Source: Hamadaea tsunoensis DSM 44101 (lineage in GTDB: Bacteria > Actinomycetota > Actinomycetes > Mycobacteriales > Micromonosporaceae). From it: 64,000 nucleotides of DNA. The translations under genes and the position numbers were made by a program. This document shows, one piece after another, positions 1-6,252 of this stretch. Position 1 is the stretch's first letter, and the number at the start of each line of letters is the position of its first letter. The notes under the pieces are model-generated. The model ran no database searches and was not told the origin of the DNA. It was given only the letters and a program-made list of their open reading frames with translations. Location: positions 1 through 64,000 of the forward strand of contig NZ_KE386822.1 in assembly GCF_000428945.1 (NCBI RefSeq), read 5' to 3'.

Positions 1-49
1 CCCCCAGCCCCCAGCCCCCAGCCCCCAGCCCCCAGCCCCCAGCCCCCAG
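1..49. repeat. Heptamer tandem repeat (CCCCCAG)x7
   Basis: Seven perfect head-to-tail copies of the 7-bp unit CCCCCAG begin at the window edge and may continue to the left. No reading frame of note uses it. This is a slippage-prone simple repeat in the non-coding tail downstream of the minus-strand primase-like gene. Confidence 0.9.
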
Positions 50-138
50 CCTCCAAGATTCCGCTTGGATCAGGGAAATCACCCGAATCATGGCCCAAGA
101 TTCGGGTGGTAACCGTGATCCAAGCGGGATCTTGGAGG
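50..138. repeat. Nested inverted repeat 3' of primase-like gene
   Basis: The outer arms 50-71 and 117-138 are 22 bp each and pair with one mismatch. An inner pair, 80-89 and 99-108 (CACCCGAATC / GATTCGGGTG), is perfect. The structure lies 57 bp beyond the stop of the minus-strand gene at 195, so it could act as a transcription terminator or be a small palindromic element. The right arm contains GATCTTGG, the same core word found in the other 3'-end palindromes of this window. A GAGGC-rich stretch follows at about 137-176. Confidence 0.7.
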
Positions 139-194
139 CGAGGCGCGGCGGCGAGGCGAGGCGAGGCGAGGCGGCGGGGTGAGGGGCGGGGGAG

Positions 195-1226
195 TCAGGC
201 GGCGATCTCGCGGACGACGCCGGCCATCACCTCGTGCAGCGGCAGCCGGAGGCGTACGCTCGCCCGCGCGCCGAGTTCCTCGCCGAGATCGGGGGCGTCC
301 CGGAAGCACGGCGTGATCGCCCGCCAGACGCGTACGCGGGTCTCCGGTTCGCGCAGGTCCAGCGTTGCCGGGTCGAGCCGGTCGAGGATGTGCTCGAGCC
401 GGGCCACCGGCAGTGGCCTGAGCCGGCCGAGCATGATCCGGCTGGCCGCGGCCGGTCCGTGGCCCGCGAGGAGGCTCGCCGGATCGGCCTGGTCGGGCAG
501 CGCCGCGGCCTCCACGATCCCCGGCCACGTACGCAGCAGCGGCACCCACCGCTCGAACGCCTGCCGGCCGGCCGCGTCGCCGTCGAGCACGACGGACAGC
601 GGCGGATGCTCGGGCAGCCACTCGCCGAGCAGGGCCAGGTGCTCGGGCGTCAGCATGGTCCCGCACAGCGCCACCGGGATCACGAGTTCGGGGCGGCCCT
701 CGTGGAGCATCCGGTGGACGGCGATCGCGTCCGTCGGGCCCTCGACGACGACCACGCGCACGGCCCGGATGTCGTCCGGGTCGCGCAGGGCGAGCTGGCG
801 GCCGAGCCCGAACAGCGCGGCGCTCTTCTGGTAGACCGCGGTGGTCGGTGTGTTGAGGTACTTCGGCGCGGCCGGTCGCCCGGACAGGTCGCGCCCGGTG
901 AACCCGACGACGTCGCAGGCCATGTCGTGGATCGGGAACACCACCCGGTGCCGGAAGTAGTCCACGGCCCGCCCGTTGTACGCGCGGTGGGCCAGACCGG
1001 CCGCGATCAGCTCGGCGACGGTGAAGCCGCGGCGGGTCAGGTTGTCGATGAGGGCGGTCCAGTGCTTCGGCGCGTAGCCGGGCTGCCACCAGGAGCCGAT
1101 CGCGCCCTCGATGCCCTGCCGGCGCAGGTAGCGGACGGCCGCCGGCGCATGGGGGAGCCGCGCGGCGTAGTAGGCCGCGGCGGCTGCGTTGGCCGCCCGC
1201 AGGCGGTCCGGGGCGACGGGCTCCAT
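195..1226 (-). CDS. DnaG-like primase core (Toprim) protein without zinc finger
   Basis: 343-residue protein resembling the catalytic core of bacterial DnaG primase, which makes RNA primers for DNA replication. The N-terminal core signature is visible as FTGRDLSG (about 109-116) followed by PKYLNTP and the QKSAALFGL stretch. The Toprim signatures follow: VVEGPTDA with acidic E162, and LDGDAAG with D215 and D217. The CHC2 zinc-binding domain that normally starts DnaG, and the C-terminal helicase-binding domain, are both absent; DnaG is usually about 600 residues. It is therefore more likely an accessory or mobile-element-type primase than the housekeeping enzyme. The ATG at 1226 fits the conserved start, with only a weak GAGCTC ribosome site. 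What lies beyond the left edge is unknown. Confidence 0.75.
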   Translation of the reverse strand: MEPVAPDRLRAANAAAAAYYAARLPHAPAAVRYLRRQGIEGAIGSWWQPGYAPKHWTALIDNLTRRGFTVAELIAAGLAHRAYNGRAVDYFRHRVVFPIHDMACDVVGFTGRDLSGRPAAPKYLNTPTTAVYQKSAALFGLGRQLALRDPDDIRAVRVVVVEGPTDAIAVHRMLHEGRPELVIPVALCGTMLTPEHLALLGEWLPEHPPLSVVLDGDAAGRQAFERWVPLLRTWPGIVEAAALPDQADPASLLAGHGPAAASRIMLGRLRPLPVARLEHILDRLDPATLDLREPETRVRVWRAITPCFRDAPDLGEELGARASVRLRLPLHEVMAGVVREIAA

Positions 1227-1335
1227 CGGAGCTCATTTTAGTACAGGTGTTCTGAAGTTATCCAGGCTTCCATCACATTTCGTTGATGGATGGTGACGGG
1301 GGGTGTCGCAGTGCCCCCCGTCGGCGCGTCTGAGG

Positions 1336-1617
1336 TCAGGGCAGCGGGCGGCGGAGCGAGTACGTCACGGCGAACAGCCGGTGCGGTTCGTTCGCGTGGA
1401 AGACCGCGTTGCGGTGGTACGCCTCCCACCCGTCGGCGCCCGCCCGGTTGAGGTGGATCAGGTCGTCGTACCGCTCGTCGGTGCCCCAGCGCTGGACTCC
1501 GGAGCCGGTGTAGAAGATGGCGTCCCAGTCCATGAAGCGGTCCGTGCCGAGGGTGCCGGCGGAGCGGTATTCGAGGCGTGCGTACTCCCATCGGGTCATG
1601 AACGCATTGTGCCGCAT
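1336..1617 (-). CDS. Small DUF4177-like protein
   Basis: 93-residue soluble protein of unknown function. The pattern W-E-Y near the start (MTRWEYARLEY) and a later LNRAGADGWEAY stretch resembles the small DUF4177 family, where a conserved Gly-Trp-Glu follows a Leu-Asn helix. An internal ATG at 1599 (residue 7, MTRWEYARL) could be the true start and would put the WEY motif at the usual distance from the N-terminus. No signal peptide or membrane segment is visible. It stands alone between the primase-like gene and a VOC gene on the same strand. The family assignment is by motif resemblance only. Confidence 0.55.
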   Translation of the reverse strand: MRHNAFMTRWEYARLEYRSAGTLGTDRFMDWDAIFYTGSGVQRWGTDERYDDLIHLNRAGADGWEAYHRNAVFHANEPHRLFAVTYSLRRPLP

Positions 1618-1677
1618 AGGTAGCCGAGCGCCACCGCTGTACGCCGCGCGGGTCCGGTTTCCGTCTACAGAGGCCGG

Positions 1678-2061
1678 TCAAACCGGGCGGTGGCAGACCG
1701 CCTCGACGTTGTTGCCGTCCGGGTCGCGCACATAGGCCGCGTAGTAGTGGGCGTGGTATTCGGGGCGCGGCCGGGGTTCGTGCAGCACGGGCGCGCCCAG
1801 CCCGACGGCGGCCGCGAAGAACGCGTCGACGGCCGCCCGCGACGGGGCGTGGAAGGCGATGTGCGCCTCCTTGGCCACCCCCTCGGCGGTCGCCAGGCCG
1901 ATCCAGAAGTCGGGCCGGGGACCGTCCTGCCCGACCGTGCCGTAACCGATCGTGTCGTCGTAGTCGAACAGCCGCTTGCCGCCCAGCGGGGCGAGCACCG
2001 CGTCGTAGAACGCGATGCTCGCGGCCAGGTCGTCGCACGGGATCGCGACATGATCAATCAC
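1678..2061 (-). CDS. VOC (glyoxalase/bleomycin-resistance fold) protein
   Basis: 127-residue single VOC-domain protein. It opens with the typical IDHVAIPCDDLAASIAFY and closes with YVRDPDGNNVEAVCH, both hallmark stretches of the fold. Candidate metal ligands are the N-terminal His of DHVAI, the central His of EAHIAFHA and the terminal Glu of NNVEAV. Such proteins are metal-dependent lyases, dioxygenases or drug-binding proteins, and the substrate cannot be told from sequence. The GTG at 2061 was chosen because it gives the standard VIDHVAI start; upstream sequence in the same frame is not protein-like. It follows the MFS gene in the same direction, separated by a short CCGGATCAG repeat. Confidence 0.85.
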   Translation of the reverse strand: MIDHVAIPCDDLAASIAFYDAVLAPLGGKRLFDYDDTIGYGTVGQDGPRPDFWIGLATAEGVAKEAHIAFHAPSRAAVDAFFAAAVGLGAPVLHEPRPRPEYHAHYYAAYVRDPDGNNVEAVCHRPV

Positions 2062-2107
2062 GGCGATGATTGTCCGTGAGGGGTACGACAATCCTTCCGC
2101 CCCAGGC

Positions 2108-2163
2108 TGTCGGGGCCGGATCAGTGGTCGTAGCCGGATCAGCTGTCGGTGCCGGATCAGACG
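2108..2163. repeat. Short tandem repeat with CCGGATCAG core
   Basis: Three imperfect copies of an 18-19-bp unit beginning GCCGGATCAG lie between the VOC gene and the MFS gene. The last copy contains the MFS stop codon (complement of TCA at 2157-2159). A similar core appears in the 15-bp array at 10332-10415, and a related GATCTGCCGG word in the array at 25864-25930. Confidence 0.7.
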
Positions 2164-3383
2164 GTGACGGGCTCGGCCGCCGCCGCGCGCGGCCGGGTCC
2201 GCACGCCCCAGGCCACCACCGCCGGGTACGCGAGCGCGGCGCCGGCGAAGACCAGCCCGGTCGCGATCCAGCCGAAGCCGCCGAGCCCGAGCACGAGCGC
2301 GGTGACGAGCGGCGGGGCGACCATGTTGCCGAGCTGCCGCCCGGTGAGCCAGGTGCCCTGATACTGGCCCTGCGCCCAGTCCGGCGCGAGCTCGAAGACG
2401 ACCGCCCAGGTGGCCGAGGAGAGCAGCAGCTCGCCGAGCACGTGGACGACGGCGGCGGCCAGCACCGCCACGATCACCCCGGCCACCGGCAGGACGCCGA
2501 TCAGTCCCAGCAGGACGCACGAGGCGGCCACGACCAGGGCGCCCCGGCGGCTGGCCCGGGCCGCGGCGGCCGGACCCTCGATCCCGCGGGAGGCGCGTAC
2601 CTGGAGCAGGACGCAGCCGGCGGTGTTGACGACGAGGGACGCCGACACCAGCCACAGCGGCGCACCGCCCCGGGCGACCAGCCACAGCGGCAGTCCGACC
2701 ACGAACATGGCGTTGTACAGCGCCGACAGCAGCCCGTCGATCGCCGCGAACACGAGGAACGGCCGGTCCCGCAGGGCCACCAGCCTCGGCCCCGTCGCGG
2801 GCGCGGCCACCGGCGCGACCCGGCCGGCCCGGGCCACGATCGCGGCCGCGATCACGAAGGAGACCGCGTCGGCCAGCAGCAGCACCACGTATCCGGCCCG
2901 CGTGTCGAGCGCCAGGGGCACGGCGGCGGCGAGCGTACCGAGGCCGATGCCAAGGTTGTTGGCCGACCGGGTGTACGCGCGCAGGCGTACCCGTTCACCG
3001 GGAGCGGCGGCCGCGGCCACCATGGCACCGCTCGCACTGCGCGCGGCCGCGTCGGCGGCGCCGACCAGACAGGTGAGGACGGCGTACGACCAGAATCCGT
3101 CGATCAGGGTGAGGCCCGCGAAGCCGGCCGCGGAGACGAGGAGCGCGCCGATGTACATGCCCTTGGGGCCGGCGCGGTCGGCGAGATAGCCGAGCGGGGT
3201 GGAAAGGACGATGCTGACCGCGGCGGCGGCGCTCAGCCCGAGGGCGACCTGGGCGGGGGTGAGCCCGATGACGCGGGTGAGGAACAGGACGCTGGTCGCC
3301 AGGTACGCGCCGTTCCCGACCGTGTTGACCAGGGTCGCGGTGACGAGGACGCGGGCGGTACCGGGCGGTGGCAGCAGGGGCAT
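2157..3383 (-). CDS. MFS transporter
   Basis: 408-residue integral membrane protein with about twelve hydrophobic segments, as expected for a major facilitator superfamily exporter. The conserved loop after helix 2 appears as GYLADRAGPKG, the family's G-x-x-x-D-R-x-G-R-like signature. The likely role is drug or metabolite efflux; the substrate is unknown. The ATG at 3383 (MPLLPPPG) is preferred. An in-frame TTG at 3398 would add five residues but overlaps the palindrome at 3401-3410. No good ribosome site precedes either start. It is followed by the VOC gene on the same strand. Confidence 0.85.
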   Translation of the reverse strand: MPLLPPPGTARVLVTATLVNTVGNGAYLATSVLFLTRVIGLTPAQVALGLSAAAAVSIVLSTPLGYLADRAGPKGMYIGALLVSAAGFAGLTLIDGFWSYAVLTCLVGAADAAARSASGAMVAAAAAPGERVRLRAYTRSANNLGIGLGTLAAAVPLALDTRAGYVVLLLADAVSFVIAAAIVARAGRVAPVAAPATGPRLVALRDRPFLVFAAIDGLLSALYNAMFVVGLPLWLVARGGAPLWLVSASLVVNTAGCVLLQVRASRGIEGPAAAARASRRGALVVAASCVLLGLIGVLPVAGVIVAVLAAAVVHVLGELLLSSATWAVVFELAPDWAQGQYQGTWLTGRQLGNMVAPPLVTALVLGLGGFGWIATGLVFAGAALAYPAVVAWGVRTRPRAAAAEPVTV

Positions 3384-3399
3384 GCCCTGATTAAACAAT

Positions 3400-3413
3400 A
3401 CGTACGTACGGTT
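3400..3413. promoter_or_regulatory. CGTACGTACG palindrome upstream of MFS gene
   Basis: A perfect 10-bp palindrome CGTACGTACG (3401-3410) lies 17 bp before the preferred MFS start. CGTACG cores are common in TetR-family operators that control efflux genes. No TetR-type regulator is encoded nearby, so the operator role is inferred. Confidence 0.4.
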
Positions 3414-3446
3414 TGCAATCCCACCCCCTCGCCCCGCCCCCTACCT

Positions 3447-3520
3447 CGACGATCTTGCGCGAATGTCCGGGCTTTTCCGACATCGCGGACGGAATGCGAG
3501 ACACTCGCGCAAGATCGTCG
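3447..3520. repeat. 3'-end palindromic repeat, family A, copy 1
   Basis: 74-bp element whose ends form a perfect 16-bp inverted repeat (CGACGATCTTGCGCGA at 3447-3462; complement at 3505-3520), extendable to 20 bp with one mismatch. It lies 17 bp beyond the stop of the minus-strand hydrolase gene. Further copies are at 18995-19070, 29328-29407 and 60531-60606. The position suggests a terminator-like or mRNA 3'-end stem-loop. Confidence 0.9.
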
Positions 3521-3537
3521 CAGCGGGGGCGCGGGGG

Positions 3538-4350
3538 TCAGTGGGCTGAGAGGAGGGCGGCCAGGGCGGGCGCGAACTCCGCCGGGCTCGTCGCGTATCC
3601 GATGTGGTCGCCGGGGAGGTCGGTCACCCGCGACCCGAGCCAGTCCGCGATCACCAGGTTGGGCCGGTACGGCACGAACTCGCGGCCCGCGGCGCCGCCC
3701 ACGAGCAGGATCCGGTCCGAGATCCGGCCGAGCGCGTCGAAGTCGGGCGCGTACCGGGTGTACTGCCGCAGTTCCGTCTCCAGGAACAGGTCCAGGTTCC
3801 GGTTCATCCGCTCGATCAGCTCCACGACGTGCGGCGGCAGCTCGCCCGCGGCGGGGCGCATGGGCGGCGGCGCCCCGATGCGCGCGTTGAACTTCGCCAT
3901 CGCCGCGATCGCGCCGTTGGCCTGGTACTCGGCGTGGACCTCGTCGAGGAAGGCGAGCCACTCGTCGCCGTCGGGCAGGAGGTGGAGCAGGGGCGGCTCG
4001 TGGCAGACGAAGGCGCGTACCAGGTCGGGGCGCCGGGTCGCCAGGTCGAGGCCGACGATCGCGCCTGAACTGGACCCGAACACGTACGCGGGCCCGTCGC
4101 CGAGCTGCTCGATCAGCATGGCCGCGTCGGCCGAGTCCTGCGCGAGGCGGTCCCCGGATCCGGAACCGGGGGCGCTGCGCGAGAACCCCCGGCGGTCGTA
4201 CGCGACGGTCGTGAACCTGTCGGCGAGAAGCTGGGCGGTCGGGGCGAAGGGGCCGGCGTCGCCGTTGCCGCCGGCGATGAAGAGCAGCAGGGGACCGCTG
4301 CCCCGGGACTCGTAGTAGATGCCGTTGAGCTCCATGCTGTTGGCCTGCAT
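3538..4350 (-). CDS. Alpha/beta hydrolase
   Basis: 270-residue alpha/beta-hydrolase-fold protein. The oxyanion region is LFIAGGNGD (about 23-31), the nucleophile elbow is GSSSG with Ser94, and the catalytic His is H249 in LPGDHIG. The cap region is short and there is no signal peptide, so it is a cytoplasmic esterase, haloperoxidase-like or lactonase-type enzyme of unknown substrate. The ATG at 4350 sits 6 nt after a TACGGT -10 hexamer and 18+6 nt after a TTGACA -35, implying a leaderless transcript. ATG 4335 (MELNGIYYES) is an alternative. Two identical-type operators overlap the promoter, so the gene is probably repressor-controlled. Family A copy 1 follows its stop. Confidence 0.85.
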   Translation of the reverse strand: MQANSMELNGIYYESRGSGPLLLFIAGGNGDAGPFAPTAQLLADRFTTVAYDRRGFSRSAPGSGSGDRLAQDSADAAMLIEQLGDGPAYVFGSSSGAIVGLDLATRRPDLVRAFVCHEPPLLHLLPDGDEWLAFLDEVHAEYQANGAIAAMAKFNARIGAPPPMRPAAGELPPHVVELIERMNRNLDLFLETELRQYTRYAPDFDALGRISDRILLVGGAAGREFVPYRPNLVIADWLGSRVTDLPGDHIGYATSPAEFAPALAALLSAH

Positions 4351-4352
4351 GC

Positions 4353-4397
4353 GTCAACCGTAGTTGACACACGGAGTCACTGTCAACCAAAGTTGAC
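4353..4397 (-). promoter_or_regulatory. Promoter with twin GTCAAC-N4-GTTGAC operators
   Basis: Two 16-bp palindromes GTCAAC-N4-GTTGAC occupy 4353-4368 and 4382-4397, 29 bp apart. Read on the minus strand, a TTGACA -35 (4386-4381), an 18-nt spacer and a TACGGT -10 (4362-4357) are embedded in them, and the hydrolase ATG starts 6 nt further on. The operators thus cover both promoter elements, the classical arrangement for repression by a dimeric regulator. No regulator gene is adjacent. Confidence 0.75.
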
Positions 4398-4441
4398 GCC
4401 AGCTCTTGCGGCTGCCACAGCTCCTATGGCTGCCGCAGCTG

Positions 4442-5497
4442 TTACAGCGGCTGCACCGCCACCGGCTCCCCGCTGCGGGCGGCCTCGTCGATCGCGAGGC
4501 TGAGCAGGTGGTCGTGGCACGCCTCCGCCAGGGGGTACGGCGCTTCGCCCACGCCCCGGCACCAGTCGCCCATGCGGGACAGGAGCGTGGCGATGGCGAT
4601 CTCCTCATCGGACAGTCGCGCGCCCGCGAACGGGTTGCGCCACACGACCGTGCCGTCGTAGGAGATGTGGTCGAGGTCGAAGCCCTCCAGGTTGAGGTCC
4701 CGGCCGAGCTGGCGGCGGCGGAAGCTCGACTGCACCGGCGTACGCGGATCGGCCATGCGCACGACGGTGTCGTCGGCCAGCTCGCCGGCGCTGCCCCGGA
4801 CCACCACCCGGCGGCTGCGCAACGGATTCCACCACTGGCCGTCGGTGAAGTCGTAGAGGCCCGCCCGGCCGCCGAAGTCCAGCGTCGCCAGCGTCGTCAC
4901 GGCCGGCCGCGGCGTCAGGTCGTCGCGCCAGCCGTCGCGGTCCAGCGGGTCGGCGAGCGGCGCGGTGAAGGCGGTCGCGCGTACGGTCGCGGGCGTCCGG
5001 CCCACTCCCAGGAATCCGCGCAGCATCGACACCGCGTGATATCCGTGGGTCGACGACACCTGCGCCGACGTCCGCTCGCCGATCGCGCCCGCCTGCAGGA
5101 CCGCGAGCCGCGCGGCGTGGTCGGGCAGCATCAGGTACTGCTCCGCGACCTGCACGAGCTCCGCGTTCTCCGCGCGCAGCAGGTCCGCGAGGCCGTCGCG
5201 GTCCGGCGCGGGCGGCGTCTCCGAGAGCACGCGTACGCCTTGCGCCGCCAGTGTTTTCACCAGACCGGGATTCGTGTCCCACGGCACGGAGGTGATCACG
5301 AATTCCGGCGATCCCGTACGCACGGCCGACTCGACGTCGTGCACGACGGGAATCGGCCGGTCGACGCCCGCGTCGGGAGACCTCGTCAGCACCGAGGTGA
5401 CCGTGAACCGCTCGGGCAGCACCGCCGCGAGCTTGAAGAAGAACTGTGCCCGCCAGCCGCGGCCGATCACCGCGTAACGGATGGGGTCGGATGCCAC
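4442..5497 (-). CDS. Gfo/Idh/MocA-family oxidoreductase
   Basis: 351-residue NAD(P)-binding protein of the glucose-fructose oxidoreductase / inositol dehydrogenase family. The Rossmann start is YAVIGRGWRAQF (8-19). The position normally occupied by the catalytic EKP motif reads ETP (E93-T94-P95), so the usual active-site Lys is missing. This is seen in some divergent members and questions a standard dehydrogenase role. A later THGYHAV stretch supplies candidate substrate-domain His residues. The start is GTG 5497, 6 nt after a minus-strand TAGGGT -10, so it is probably leaderless. It is divergent from the VOC gene at 5516 with only 18 bp between the start codons. Confidence 0.8.
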   Translation of the reverse strand: MASDPIRYAVIGRGWRAQFFFKLAAVLPERFTVTSVLTRSPDAGVDRPIPVVHDVESAVRTGSPEFVITSVPWDTNPGLVKTLAAQGVRVLSETPPAPDRDGLADLLRAENAELVQVAEQYLMLPDHAARLAVLQAGAIGERTSAQVSSTHGYHAVSMLRGFLGVGRTPATVRATAFTAPLADPLDRDGWRDDLTPRPAVTTLATLDFGGRAGLYDFTDGQWWNPLRSRRVVVRGSAGELADDTVVRMADPRTPVQSSFRRRQLGRDLNLEGFDLDHISYDGTVVWRNPFAGARLSDEEIAIATLLSRMGDWCRGVGEAPYPLAEACHDHLLSLAIDEAARSGEPVAVQPL

Positions 5498-5502
5498 CCG
5501 CG

Positions 5503-5509
5503 TACCCTA
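5503..5509. promoter_or_regulatory. Shared bidirectional -10 element
   Basis: The 7-mer TACCCTA reads TACCCT on the plus strand, 7 nt before ATG 5516, and TAGGGT on the minus strand, 6 nt before GTG 5497. Both flanking genes could therefore be transcribed as leaderless mRNAs from one symmetrical -10 element. Confidence 0.6.
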
Positions 5510-5515
5510 TGCCAC

Positions 5516-6232
5516 ATGATCCGCTGGGTATACGCCTTCCTCGACCTGCCGGCGGCGGCCTTCGACCGGGGTGCCGCGTTCTGGACCGCGGCGACCGGGA
5601 CGGCGCTGTCGCCGTCGCGCGGCGAGCGGGACGAGTTCGCCACCCTGGTGCCGGCGGGCGCGGACCCGCACCTCAAGGCGCAGGCGGTGGGCGGTGACGG
5701 CGGTGTGCACGTGGACCTGTGCGCGGACGACCCGATGGCGCTGGCCGGATCGGCGGTCGCACTGGGCGCCGGGCTGGTGGCCAACCACGGCGACTGGGCC
5801 GTCCTGCGCTCGCCGGGCGGCGTCCTGTTCTGCGCGGTCGCCTGGCACGGTGAGACCACCCGCGCCCAGCCGTACGCCGGCAGCCGCGCCGATCAGATCG
5901 CGCTCGACGTCGCCCCCGACCGGTACGCCGCCGAGATCGCCTTCTGGGCGGAGCTCACGGGATGGCCCGGGCGGCCCGGATCGCGGCCGGAGTTCCACCT
6001 GCTGTGGGATCGGGACCTCCCGTTCCGCCTGCTGATCCAGCGCCTCGACGAGCCCCGGCCGGGCGGTGCCCACCTCGATCTGGCGGCCGGCCCGATCGAG
6101 CAGGTACGCGTCCGCCACGAGGAGCTCGGCGCGACCGTGATCGCCGAATATCCGATGTGGACAGTCATGCGTGACCCGGCCGGCCGGACCTACTGCCTGA
6201 CAGTCCGCGACCCGCACACCGGCGCCCTGTAG
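5516..6232 (+). CDS. Two-domain VOC family protein
   Basis: 238-residue protein made of two glyoxalase-like (VOC) modules. The first runs from MIRWVYAFLDLP through GGVHVDLCADDP to RSPGGVLFCAVAW. The second runs from DQIALDVAPDRY through AHLDLAAG to MRDPAGRTYCLTV. This duplicated arrangement is typical of actinobacterial VOC enzymes and binding proteins of unknown substrate. ATG 5516 lies 7 nt after TACCCT, giving a leaderless mRNA. It is divergent from the Gfo/Idh gene, which suggests joint expression. Its stop codon lies inside a 9-bp stem-loop shared with the convergent nSTAND gene. Confidence 0.85.
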   Translation: MIRWVYAFLDLPAAAFDRGAAFWTAATGTALSPSRGERDEFATLVPAGADPHLKAQAVGGDGGVHVDLCADDPMALAGSAVALGAGLVANHGDWAVLRSPGGVLFCAVAWHGETTRAQPYAGSRADQIALDVAPDRYAAEIAFWAELTGWPGRPGSRPEFHLLWDRDLPFRLLIQRLDEPRPGGAHLDLAAGPIEQVRVRHEELGATVIAEYPMWTVMRDPAGRTYCLTVRDPHTGAL

Positions 6233-6244
6233 CCCCAGGGCGCC
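6221..6244. terminator. Bidirectional stem-loop between convergent genes
   Basis: A perfect 9-bp inverted repeat, GGCGCCCTG (6221-6229) and CAGGGCGCC (6236-6244), brackets the TAG stop of the VOC gene and ends 8 bp before the stop of the opposing nSTAND gene. It has no T-tract, as is common in high-GC actinobacteria. Confidence 0.6.
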
Positions 6245-6252
6245 GGGGCGGG

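Noticed and set aside
1-49. CRISPR-like direct repeats at the left edge
   Set aside because: The unit is only 7 bp without spacers, so it is a simple sequence repeat.
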